From Lathyrus oleraceus (lineage: Eukaryota; Streptophyta; Magnoliopsida; Fabales; Fabaceae): a stretch of 64,000 bases of DNA. Below are positions 1 through 10,388 of the stretch, in pieces. The position numbers and the translations under genes were made by a program. The number at the start of each line of letters is the position of its first letter. The stretch's first letter is position 1. The notes under the pieces were generated by a model, which saw only the letters and a list, made by a program, of their open reading frames with translations, was not told the origin of the DNA and did no database searches. The stretch spans positions 352,477,400 through 352,541,399 of the forward strand of contig NC_066579.1 of the NCBI RefSeq assembly GCF_024323335.1. The letters run 5' to 3'.

Positions 1-117
1 TTAAATAGACTCCCACAAAATCCAAATCAAGAAAAGAGGTAATATACAATTATATGACATATATTCATGGAAGTTGTTACATTCTTAATTTGATCTAACT
101 ATTTATATGACATGTAG

Positions 118-1449
118 GTTCAAGAAAATGAGGTTAGCAATGCCTCCGCACAACAAATAAAGGAGGTTAGGAACGCCTCCGCACGGGTAAAAAGTTCTGG
201 TGCTAAGAAGACCCTAGCTAGGAAAAAACCTACCACCAAGTATAGGTCGTGCCTCAGGACATTTATAGAGATGACCGATATACCGACCGGAGGTGTTCGG
301 ACTATACATATGGAGGAAGGGATTTTCGGCTTTGCTCACGACCAAATGATTGGTAATGAAGACTTCATGCAAGTTTTTGGTCATGAAGAAATCGGCGTCA
401 ACGTTGTCAATACATATATTAGGTAAATCCGGTCTACTTTGTTTTATTAATTAAACAACTTATGTTAATGATGTTTACTTTATGTTAATCCGGTTTACTT
501 TATGTTTCAAAAGACGTGTTAATGATGTTTTTATATTAGGTTTTTGTATGACAAAATGATGCGCCCCAATGATTTGGACGAGTCATTCGGATTCTTAGCA
601 CCCGCGAGCATCAACTTAGGTTTAATCTTAAATAGACCGGATACCGTGACGGAGTACGTTCTTCGGACCCTCAATGACAATAAAGATGCGGAGAAGTTGT
701 TTTTTATACCGTTTAATACCGGGTTAGCATTTCATTCTAAATTCATCTATTATAATTATTTTCCAAGTTACCATCTAACATTTGCCTAATCATTACAGTG
801 GACATTGGTTGTTGCTCGCAATCAATCCTATCCGAGAAATTGTGTATTATCTTGACTCGTTAGGAAATGATTGGACAACATACCCGGATATGAAGTTCCT
901 AATTGACACGTAAGTGAGAATGTTCAAAAATTTTCTTAGTTTATGTGAATTGTTCTAATTGCTTCATTTTTATTTTATTAGCATCCTACAAGCTTTTCGG
1001 GCCCAACGAGATATCCAAACCTCAAGGAGGGGCGCCAACCGCATTACATGGATTAAAGTGGCGGTATATTTTTAATTACCACATTTTTTATTATATTAGT
1101 GATGACACTTGATAAAACTTAGGATTTATAATCCATATTTTTTTTTCATGTAGTGTCCTCAACAACGTAATCAAATAGATTGCGGGTATTTCGTGTTGAG
1201 GTTTATGCGGGATACTCTTGCTTTGGGCCGATTAGTGATTCCCACCGATGTATGTATTTCTAACTTATGAGTTATTTTTATATTTACACATATCTCATAT
1301 AATTAAATAGTTGGAATTAATTCAAAATATGTTATATTATTATGTAGTACTTTGAGGAATTCAAGTGTGCATTTTATACAAAGGATCAAGTGGACGAAAT
1401 CAAAGAGGAGTGGTGTCAATTCATGATAGAGCTCAAAGTTTTTTCATAA
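118..1449 (+). CDS. ULP1-like cysteine protease C-terminal domain, six exons, 5' partial
   Basis: Translation across GT-AG introns gives an open frame. The exons are 118-422, 540-722, 799-909, 982-1063, 1154-1249 and 1348-1449, ending in TAA. The introns are short (69-117 bp) and join codons in phase. The catalytic set of C48 (SUMO-protease-like) peptidases is present: His-Trp in GHWLLLAINP (exon 3), Asp in YYLDSLGND (exon 3), Gln in CPQQRNQ and the nucleophile Cys in IDCGYFVLRFM (exon 5). Many plant CACTA and MULE elements carry such a domain; its role in transposition is not settled. I see no stop or frameshift, so this part may be functional. The start codon is outside the window or in an earlier exon. 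A host protease gene is less likely because a CACTA terminus follows directly. Confidence 0.8.
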
Positions 1450-1763
1450 ATTTGTGTAATTTTGTAGTATATTTGTAATATATGTAATGACTTGTAAATG
1501 TGTACATAAATTTGTAGTATATGTAATGACTTGTAAATGTGTACATAAATTTGTATATATTTTGATACATTTAAGGCAAAATTGGTTTGAATTGGTATAT
1601 ATATATTTGTTAGCCAAAAATTGGTAGAAAAAAGGCCAAAATGGCATGTATAAAATGTGATTCTGTCTGTCAAAATCTGGTTGAAAACAGGTAGAAATTC
1701 TGGTTTATAAACCTGGAAAAAATGTGGTTTAAAACAAAAGCTACAAAAATTTTCGTATACATT

Positions 1764-2235
1764 AGACAGCGCTTTTGGAAAAAGCGCTGTCTAAGGGGGG
1801 TCTTAGAAAGCGCTTTAGGCAAAAGCGCTGTCTAAGGGGGGGGGGGGCTTAGACAGCGCTTTATGAAAAGCGCTGTCTAAGCCCCCCCCTTAGACAGCGC
1901 TTTTGCCTAAAGCGCTGTCTAAGGTATACCTAAAAAAATTAAAATAGGGGGGCTTAGACAGCGCTTTTCAAAAAGCGCTGTCTAAGCCCCCCCTATTTTA
2001 ATTTTTTTAGGTATACCTTAGACAGCGCTTTTGCCAAAAGCGCTGTCTAAGGTATACCTAAAAAAATTAAAATAGGAGGGTCTTAGAAAGCGCTTTAGGC
2101 CAAAGCGCTGTCTAAGGGGGGGGGGGGCTTAGACAGCGCTTTTAAGATTTCAAAAAGCGCTGTCTAAACCTTTAGCAGCGGAGGTTTAGACAGCGCTTTA
2201 AAGCGCTGTCTAAGGCTAAAAAAAGCGCTGTCTAA
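1764..2235. repeat. CACTA subterminal inverted-repeat block
   Basis: About a dozen copies, in both orientations, of a motif built on TTAGACAGCGCTTTT and its complement AAAAGCGCTGTCTAA. They often form back-to-back hairpins with 2-5 nt loops. G-runs and C-runs of 6 to 12 bases separate some of them. Between about 1889 and 2050 the units combine into a larger palindrome with arms near 80 bp, centred near 1968, which includes an AT-rich spacer. In CACTA elements such subterminal repeats bind the TNPA-like accessory protein. Confidence 0.85.
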
Positions 2236-2254
2236 GGTCTTGTTTGGCGTAGTG
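2236..2254 (-). repeat. CACTA terminal inverted repeat, right end; target duplication GTA follows
   Basis: On the minus strand this reads CACTACGCCAAACAAGACC, a typical plant CACTA terminus. It is followed by GTA (2255-2257), the expected 3 bp target duplication. The empty site at 8285-8287 in the paralogous copy confirms the junction. Confidence 0.88.
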
Positions 2255-3117
2255 GTAGACGATGAAGTGGTAGAGGAAAATAAATCCTCTTGGTTCTTTG
2301 ACCACTTCATAGCACATTGCTCAAGAAACTCTATCAAGTCATTCTTTTCCTTCAACTGCTTCTGCAACTATACCTTCTCATGGTTTAAGGTGTGAAACTC
2401 ATCTTCCCAAGAATCCTTCTCTTGCTTCATCCTATCCAAAGCCTCTTGCAACTCCTATATGCCTTCAATATTAATAGTGGGTGATTTGACCACTACTAAA
2501 GACATAGGTCTTTGATAAGCGTATGTCATCTTGAATTCTTTTGCTCTTCTCTTCACCTAATCAGTATAAGGCTCCAAAGCTACACGATTCTTCAATCCAA
2601 GCTCACTTTTTCCTTTCTTATGGATATTGCGCCAAGCATGCACCATCCTAGCCTTCAATCCTTGAGTGTCTTTCCCTTCTTGGAAAAATAAATATTCTAA
2701 CAAAGTGTTATTAGGTTTGTCCTTCATAGAGAACCCGAGTTGACATCTTTCCAAAGTCGGATTGTAGATTATTCCTCCTTGTGTACCAAGAAGAGGCATA
2801 TTAGAGAACTCCCCACAACTACCAATAATCTTGACGTCCTCGTAAACAAAAGAATACCAAGTGATATCATCATTGGTGAGAGACATGAGTCTTTGGGACC
2901 TCCTTAAACAACCCTTATTTTCTTTGAAGATAGGAGACTGCGACAAGTGGGAAATAAACCACTTGTATAGTAAAGGTGCACAACAAACAATAATTTCGTT
3001 TCCTTTAGTAGTCCAGTGAAGAATGGAGAAATAGGTGTCACCAAGAAAAGTTGGAACAAGATTCCCAACCAAAAAGATCCTAATAGCATTAACATCAACA
3101 AAATTGTCAATGTTGGG
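2255..3117 (-). pseudogene. Duplicated fragment of Ogre ORF1 (C-terminal half)
   Basis: This stretch repeats 8285-9147 at an offset of 6030 bases with only two differences that I can find (at 2398 and 2629), so the duplication is recent. It encodes on the minus strand the second half of the Ogre ORF1 protein: the plant-mobile-domain-like part (motifs LGDTYFSILHWTTKGNE, LYKWFISHL, RSQRLMSLTNDD) and then a coiled-coil-like tail (QEALDRMKQEKDSWE, with LQKQLKEKNDLIEFLEQ). It shares the inactivating stops of the other copy. Homology breaks sharply at 3117, in the middle of the ORF1 sequence. The left side was cut by the CACTA insertion. Confidence 0.85.
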
Positions 3118-4950
3118 AAATGAACTCGATGTTGAATCGAGAATTGGTTTGAAAATGGTTTAAGTGTGTAAGTGAGAAATAAAAATCAAGATATTATCAT
3201 AACATGGGAATATCATATGAGAAATTGTATAACCAAAATAATATATCAAAGATCACACAAATGAACCAAATTAAACAATAAAAAATATTAACTAAAATTA
3301 AATATGATTATTTAATAAAATTAATCAATAATTTAATTAATTAATATTAAATAAATATATTTAAAATAATTAACAATATATTTTTTTACATTTTAAGAAT
3401 ATATGAAAAAATACAATTAATATTTAAAATAAACAAAGCTAGATGTAAAAAACATAATAACATAAAAATAATAATAATAATAAAATGAAATGGAGTGTAA
3501 ATATAATAAGGGGTATTGGGATTATTAGGAAAGGAAATGGGCTCAAAGTTAAGCCCACTAAAAAAATCCTAAAGAAATAACACAAAAAATGGATAGAGTG
3601 GAAGAAAGATCGTCGCCCCACCCTTTGTTTGGATGTGCTGCACATCATCATGGGGTAACTTGAGCCATTCAAATGCACTCCAATTAAATCATTAATAATA
3701 TTATAAATAAATAAAAAGAAGAAAAAAATGATGATGCATTGAAACAGATGCATGCTGCCTAAAATCATAAAAGGTTACATGTTTCCCTATCATTTTGGAC
3801 TAATTCAAAATTTAAAATAACCCATTTCACATGTTTTAATGACATTAAATAAAAGAATATTAAAGTGAGAAGAAGGAAAAAATAATGTTGCATTGAAACT
3901 GATTAATGACAATAAATATATAATTAACAAATCCTTCTCTCCCTCCTTCCAAATAAACTCGGTTGTCTCTCTCTCTCTTATACCAAGCACGCATTCTTTC
4001 TCTCTCTCTTGCCAAGCATGAAAAAAACAAAAAAAATCTAGATCCTCATTATTCAGATCTCAAATCGTCCATGCAACAAAGAGATATATCTCAACCAAAC
4101 TCCATCAAATGAAACATACCTCAGAATCCATGAACACGCACAAACAAGCATATGCAAATCAATACTCATATCCTATTTTGAACCCTGACACCCCATTTTC
4201 AATACTTTGTCTGTGTTTACAAACTACAAATGTGAGAGAACATCAAACCAACGAGAGTATTGAGAGAGAAAAATATATCAAGCTAAAAAGATGCTACCAA
4301 GATGTAGGTTAAAGAGTTTCGGGGTCTCTAGGTACTTGCTGCTCTCTCTATCTCCCTTTCTTCTCTAGGCTATACTCCTTCTCCTTTTGTTATCCTCTTT
4401 TCTGTAATATGTTTGTGAGTGCAATTAGAAATTTTGGTTTATAGTTTTGTGAAGGTGGGGTGAAATTTATGCAGCATTTTGTTATGATTTCCTTTTCTTT
4501 GTAGGTAATGTGAAGCTCTATTTATAGAGTGAAGAGAGAGTCTTGAAATCATGTGAAGAATTCCTTCACACGTGTGAGCATTTGCGATTTTGGACAAGGA
4601 TTGAGAAAAATATTGTTAAGGAAGAGCTTCAAAATCCCAGATTTTGTGGGTGTTGTGCGTGAAAAATTTCCTTCTTTTTCTTCTCAATGTAATTTTTGTC
4701 TTTTCTAAACCTGAGCAGATATTTTTAAGTGTATTTTTGTATTTTCTAAAATGTAATCTTCTTCTCCTTTTTTTACTGATGTAACTCTAAGTTAATTATT
4801 AAATATAATCCTGTTCATTTCATTGATAAAAAACTTTTACTCATGCAAATACAATGCACTCTCACATGTACATGTCATTTGGAGTCAAAAGTTACTGATA
4901 TGATGCACATGGTTTTGTTCTTGTTCTCGTTCTTGTTCTTGTTCTCAGCA
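3118..4950. other. Unassigned AT-rich segment between two Ogre fragments
   Basis: No protein similarity is recognisable in any frame. The segment is rich in A/T and in CT-microsatellite stretches (3,930-4,020), and has a short TTCTTG-type repeat at its right border (4,915-4,965). On the minus strand a TATA box at 4518-4527 is followed by a transcribed-leader-like stretch. Together with the length of 1.8 kb, this resembles a degraded LTR, but I could not find paired TG/CA ends, a PBS or a target duplication. It could also be captured host promoter DNA or filler at a deletion breakpoint. Confidence 0.4.
4518..4527 (-). promoter_or_regulatory. Candidate TATA box in the unassigned segment
   Basis: The minus strand reads CTATAAATAG within a symmetric CTCTATTTATAGAG context. 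It matches the TATA boxes at equivalent positions in the Ogre LTRs of this window. No transcript start can be assigned. Confidence 0.35.
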
Positions 4951-6249
4951 CATAGCTCTGTTCTTGTTCTCAGCAAGTTCAACAACTTGTCCCCATCTAG
5001 CAGATTGACCATTCTCCACAACTTATTGTATGTTTTTCAAAGAAGTCATGGATGCCCCATTCTTATTAACAACATTATCATCAACAGAAAGAGCTTGAAA
5101 CAGAGTTCCCACGGCTTCGTCAGCATCAATGTATGAAAATGAAGAGAGATAACTCACTAACATGGCCTGCTCGCCACCCACGATAACTAACTTCTCATTC
5201 TTCACGAACTTTAACTTTTGATGGAGATTTGATGTCACTGCCCCAACTTCTCGAATCCATGGACAACCCAAGACACAACTATAGGGGGGATGGATATCCA
5301 TCACTTGAAAAGTGATCTGAAATAAGCATGAACGTATCTTCATCGGGAGATCAACTTCCCCTATCACAGTCTTCCTCGAGCCATCAAAGGCTTTTACAAC
5401 AACCCAACTAAACCTCTTCGGAGCACCTTAATAGAAGATCTTGGACAAAGTAGACTTGGGCATAGCATTCAGAGAAGAGCTAGTGTCCACCAACACATTG
5501 GATAAAGCATCTTCTTGACATTTCATGGAAATGTGCAGAGCCAAATTATGATTCCTCCCCTACTCGGGAAATTATTTATTACTGAAGCTCAAGTTGTTAC
5601 AAGTGGTAATATTGGCCACAGTGCCAGCAAACTGACCAATTGTTACATTGTGATCCACATAGGCTTGGTCCAAGACCTTCTACAAAGCCTCTCGATGAGC
5701 TTCTAAATTCATCAGCAAAGATAAGACACATATCTTGGACGGGGTGTACAATAACTGATCCACCACATTGAATTCACTTATCTTAATCAATTTTAACACT
5801 TCATCTTGATCAGACTTCTAGTCCACACCGCTGGACTGGCTAGACAACATAACAAGAGTTTCTGCTTGAGCTTGCTTTCCTACCAATGCATCTTCAGTTC
5901 TTTTAGGAGTTACAGAGGAAAATACTCGACCACTTCGGGTCACACTACTTACATCAACAATGTTCACAACAAAAGAAAAGGAAGGACTAAGGACTTTTTT
6001 ACCATCTTCTAACATGGTAGCATTGTACATGTAAGGAACAACTTTATCAGACTCATAGGGCGTAGGAGCCACTAAACGAATGACCAACAGAGAAACAATA
6101 GACTTTTTACCATTGTACACAATCACAATTAGTTCTGGGATATTAAATTGGGGAACTATGATATTTACCTCATGCTCATCTTCATCCTTATCTCTCGTAA
6201 TCTGAAGAAGATTTTGGTCCAGCATCTCTTGTAAGTCTCTTTTCACCAC
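4951..6249 (-). pseudogene. Ogre D gag-pro linker and aspartic protease, truncated
   Basis: The minus-strand frame from 6249 begins MVKRDLQEMLDQNLLQITRD and runs through a linker (PTPYESDKVVPYMYNATM) to the retropepsin-like region. The active-site triplet is at 5479-5487, where the expected DTG/DSG has become DTS in LVDTSSSLNAMPKS. The frame then continues through the flap and C-terminal part (VMDIHPPYSCVLGCPWIREV, GGEQAMLVS). At least four in-frame stops interrupt it. It is closely related to 50200-51670 of element A, where the triplet is DIG. Homology ends near 4951, before the position of the Ogre intron and RT. Confidence 0.82.
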
Positions 6250-6367
6250 AACACACCCTCAAGGGTTTCTTGAACATATATGGTAAGAAGCATGGTTGTG
6301 CTCATAATAACTCAACTCGCACAAAGTTGCATGCATCCCGACCAAAGATCTTCTGATCAGATTGACA

Positions 6368-7787
6368 TCAAAAACACTGTACTTTTTTAGGACATCCTTC
6401 GACCATATTTACAATTGCACCACCATGTTTAGGCAATAGATTGGCTTGTACATTAGGACCGGAGTCTTCAAAAGACAAAATACCACTTTGCATTAATCTT
6501 CTCACCTCGTCTTTCAAAGGGAAACAATTTTCAATATCATGATCGGGTGCTCCTTTATGGAATGCACAATGATGATCAGGTTTATACCACCATGGAAGCT
6601 CTTTCGGAATAGCTTGCGAAGTCCTCGTATGTACCAAATTCTTCTATATCAAAGTAGGAAATAATTATGCATAGGACATCGAAATTGGATATAATTATGC
6701 AGGTCTCTATATATGATCCTGTTGATTTTATTGATGGGTACGTTGTTGAAAACATGGTTGATAACTTGGTGTTATTTGATCAATTAGAGCAAGATTAATA
6801 ACTGGGTTAACTGATGCCACATGCTGATGACATTGATTGCTTCTAAGAGATCTTGTAGGCTTCTCTTACTAAATAGTGTTAGCATCATGTTCCTTTTTCT
6901 TGGGAAAACCATTCCCATACCTTTTGGAACTGTCAGATGAACCACTCTCTATCAATCGTCCCTCACTGACACCTTCTTCTAATCTCATTCCCATGTTTAC
7001 CATCTCGGTAAAATCACGGGGAGCACTTGCAACCATCCGGTCATTGTAAAACGAACTCATCATTTTCAAAAACAGCTTTGTCATTTCTTTCTCTTCTAAC
7101 GAAGGACTGACTTGCGCAAAAATCTAGCGTCATCTCTACGCGTACTATTTGAAAGTTTCTTTATCCTTTTGGTACATAACACAGAGTTGATGTCTGTCCG
7201 GTGCCATGTTAACATTATACTTGTACTGATGAACAAAATCTTCACCTAGGTCGTTGAAAGTTTGGATCTGGATGCTATCAAGTCCCATGTACCACTTCGA
7301 AGCAGTACCAGTCAGACTATCTTGAAAGTAGTGAATCACCAGTTCATGTTTATCAGTTTGAGTCGACATATTACGGGCATGCATCACCAGATGACTCAAA
7401 CGACAAAAGTTACCCTTATACTTCTCAAAATATGGTACCTTGAATTTATGAGGAATCTTCACATTAGGAACTAAGCATAGATCATGAACATTCTTCCCAA
7501 AAAATCCTTTTTTCCCTCAAAGCCTGAATCTCTTTCTGCATAGCTTGAAACTGATCTTGAAATTCATCTATCCTTTCATAGACACTAATAGTTTCACTTT
7601 GTTCAGCATGGAAAATAGTTTCGTCAAAATAAGGAGCAGCATGGACCACGGGAGGTGGTACATACATAACCGATTGAGCCATGGGAACTTCAACAGCATG
7701 TCGATACGTTTCAGGCATAAAGTGAGGAGGCATGTCCCAAGCGAAACCAAGAGGCATATGGTGTTGTGGAGCACTGACTAGAGCCAT
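6368..7787 (-). pseudogene. Ogre D gag
   Basis: The N-terminal part (7787-7482) has a proline-rich stretch and then a coiled-coil-like segment (ERIDEFQDQFQAMQKEIQAL). The retrotransposon-gag core follows at 7462-7145 (motifs KIPHKFKVPYFEKYKGN, HYFQDSLTGTASKWYMGLDS) and 7084-6869 (EKEMTKLFLKMMSSFYNDRM, FTEMVNMGMRLEEGV). A zinc-knuckle-like piece lies at 6637-6368 (HHCAFHKGAPDHDIENC). Gag forms the virus-like particle and binds genomic RNA. Three or more stops lie between the core blocks (around 7140 and 6650-6868), so this copy is dead. Confidence 0.83.
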
Positions 7788-8133
7788 ATAAATGGGCGTA
7801 GAGACAATTTTCTTGCCCTAGACGACCCATCTTCTTTTGTTAATTAGCACAAGTGTTGTATTGGTGATATAACTTGTCTGAACAAAGACCAAGAAAAGGA
7901 AGAAATAAAACCCCTGTCAAACTTACTCAAAGCAAGACCAAGATGTAACATGATGCATGATATGCAAAAATGCAAATGCAAAGTTTTTAAGGAACTTGAA
8001 GACATAAAACAAGTTGCAAACATCATAAAGGAAATAACAAATGTTGAAAATCTCATTTTATTAACAATGTGAAGGATTACAATATGAAATACAATTTCAA
8101 TAATCCTAAAACATAAGTGTAAAGAAACTAGAT

Positions 8134-9645
8134 CTATGGAATCATATTTGATGATGACCCAACTCCAAGCTGATACTTCTTGCGAAGTCTTTTGATATCT
8201 CTTTCATAGTTTCTCTTCATGGAATCCTTCTCCCTCATGAGCTGGTCTATAATGCATTTTCAAACATTGAGATTAGGAAGATAAGTAGACGATGAAGTGG
8301 TAGAGGAAAATAAATCCTCTTGGTTCTTTGACCACTTCATAGCACATTGCTCAAGAAACTCTATCAAGTCATTCTTTTCCTTCAACTGCTTCTGCAATTA
8401 TACCTTCTCATGGTTTAAGGTGTGAAACTCATCTTCCCAAGAATCCTTCTCTTGCTTCATCCTATCCAAAGCCTCTTGCAACTCCTATATGCCTTCAATA
8501 TTAATAGTGGGTGATTTGACCACTACTAAAGACATAGGTCTTTGATAAGCGTATGTCATCTTGAATTCTTTTGCTCTTCTCTTCACCTAATCAGTATAAG
8601 GCTCCAAAGCTACACGATTCTTCAATCCAAGCTCACTTTTTCCTTTCTTATGGATATTACGCCAAGCATGCACCATCCTAGCCTTCAATCCTTGAGTGTC
8701 TTTCCCTTCTTGGAAAAATAAATATTCTAACAAAGTGTTATTAGGTTTGTCCTTCATAGAGAACCCGAGTTGACATCTTTCCAAAGTCGGATTGTAGATT
8801 ATTCCTCCTTGTGTACCAAGAAGAGGCATATTAGAGAACTCCCCACAACTACCAATAATCTTGACGTCCTCGTAAACAAAAGAATACCAAGTGATATCAT
8901 CATTGGTGAGAGACATGAGTCTTTGGGACCTCCTTAAACAACCCTTATTTTCTTTGAAGATAGGAGACTGCGACAAGTGGGAAATAAACCACTTGTATAG
9001 TAAAGGTGCACAACAAACAATAATTTCGTTTCCTTTAGTAGTCCAGTGAAGAATGGAGAAATAGGTGTCACCAAGAAAAGTTGGAACAAGATTCCCAACC
9101 AAAAAGATCCTAATAGCATTAACATCAACAAAATTGTCAATGTTGGGGAACAAGACCAAACCATTGATGATAAAGGAAAGAATAGTTTCAAAGGCCACCA
9201 TATTATTAGCGTCAGAAAAAGAAGTGGCTTTCTCAATCAGAAATTTTGAAGTCAACCCTCGAATACCTCCTTCGATAGTGAGATTGCCATATAAGTTAGA
9301 TTTATTCAGGTGAATAGCCTCAATAATAACTTGAGACTAGAGAATCCTTTCCAACCACTAAAAGGATCTCTATCAGAAACTGGCATACCCAAAAGATAAG
9401 CATACTCCTCCATGGTAGGCAACAACTGATAATCAGGGAAAGTGAAGCACCTGTAGACGAGATCATAGAATTGAACTAGAGTATAAAGAAGACCATCCTG
9501 AACATCGGTAGATAGAAGAGACAAAAGTCTTCCAAAATGGTCTATGAAATCCTTAGGATCATCCATAAAATATGCTAGCTTCCTCAATTCCTTAATATCG
9601 GGACATTTGAAACTGTATTTTCGAGTATTCCCTCTTCCAATATCC
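8134..9645 (-). pseudogene. Ogre D ORF1 (plant-mobile-domain-like protein)
   Basis: The frame starts at 9645 with MDIGRGNTRKYSFKCPDI. It carries the block YQLLPTMEEYAYLLGMPVSD (about residues 75-95), then a frameshift near 9310, after which a second frame continues through IDNFVDVNAIRIFLVGNLVP, LGDTYFSILHWTTKGNE and PLLYKWFISHLSQSP to ALEPYTD. It ends with a charged coiled-coil tail and KYQLGVGSSSNMIP, stop at 8134-8136. Stops lie at 8587-8589 and in the tail. The protein resembles the plant mobile domain found in several plant transposon and host proteins. ORF1 is diagnostic for Ogre and its function is unknown. Positions 8285-9147 are duplicated at 2255-3117. Confidence 0.83.
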
Positions 9646-10364
9646 ATGGTTAAAATATCTACGATGTATGCAAAGAGAATCTCTAAGATCCTTGAAGACT
9701 GAGAAAAATGCTCATGAATGCAATGAATGCATGATGCAATAACCACAAACAAGATCACACAAGGCACATAGGCAAGGTCCAAAGGTTCAGAGTCACGAGC
9801 ATGGAGCCAAGGGTAAGAACCAACCCACAATGTATGTATTAAGGGTATAATCACTTGTAGAATAAGATTCTAAAAAGTGCCCATATTCATAATTCCATCT
9901 TTTGGATATTATCGGCTTAAACAACTACTCGCCAACCAATAATATTCTCAAGATAAACTCGTCCAAGTGTAGTATCGTGTAACAACTAATTCAAGTCTAC
10001 ACCTGAATAGTCACCGCACCACGTCCTAAAAGGACAATATGGGGTTAAGGGTTCTAAGCTATTCAGCTTCCCGGGCTCCCAGGTCGGAAAAAGTAATGCT
10101 AATCACGACTACTCATAAGACATCAGTAATCCCAAAGGGGCCTCCACTAAGCGGGGGATCTCAAGTCAGCTCATTAAGGATTAACTCCACGTAAGCCAAA
10201 CAAGACTATACCACCCTCCTATCATAAGTGCATTCATGTCCGGGTATAGGACTTATCTCACCACATAGAGATCACCAAGCACCAGACAAAACAAAGAATA
10301 ACAAATAACAGCAAACATAATATATACATATAAACAAAGATAGGCTAAACCCACTAAGGACTAC
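9646..10364 (-). other. Ogre D 5' leader between PBS and ORF1
   Basis: About 720 nt without a long open frame. It is related to the leader of element B: both contain ACGCGATACTACACT-like sequence, then TTGAGAATATT, a variable loop, and CCGATAATAT that pairs back to it (9,890-9,990 here, 38,650-38,745 in B). Conservation of a non-coding leader hairpin between diverged families suggests a role in packaging, dimerisation or translation (inference). Confidence 0.6.
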
Positions 10365-10382
10365 TCCTCAGTAGAGTCACCA
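10365..10382 (-). promoter_or_regulatory. Primer binding site of Ogre D (tRNA-Arg type, decayed)
   Basis: On the minus strand the 18 nt TGGTGACTCTACTGAGGA lie 6 nt inside the LTR end. They differ at three positions from the intact PBS TGGCGACTCTGCTGGGGA of element B. Ogre elements are known to use tRNA-Arg as primer. The three changes are all G-to-A or C-to-T type. Confidence 0.8.
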
Positions 10383-10388
10383 CTTTTC

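Larger units (their letters stand above)
1..2254 (+). mobile_element. CACTA (En/Spm) DNA transposon, 3' part
   Basis: The element enters from outside the window and ends at 2254. Three things identify it: a ULP1-type protease domain in several exons (118-1449), a dense subterminal block of inverted repeats (1764-2235), and a terminal repeat that reads CACTACGCCAAACAAGACC from the outside inwards. CACTA elements end in CACTA and make a 3 bp target duplication. The flanking bases after 2254 are GTA, and the uninterrupted paralogous sequence at 8278-8292 shows exactly this GTA with nothing inserted, which fixes the boundary to the base. The transposase gene (TNP2-like) and the left end lie upstream and cannot be seen. 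Whether the element is still mobile is unknown. Confidence 0.88.

Noticed and set aside
3439..3768. A 109-residue hydrophobic frame on the minus strand (and similar at 3805-3990)
   Set aside because: Phe/Ile/Leu runs come from A/T-rich sequence; no start context, no domain.
2255..9855. ORF1 pieces as a host gene with a plant mobile domain
   Set aside because: Immediately followed by Ogre gag and protease on the same strand and preceded by a PBS and LTR, so ORF1 belongs to the element.
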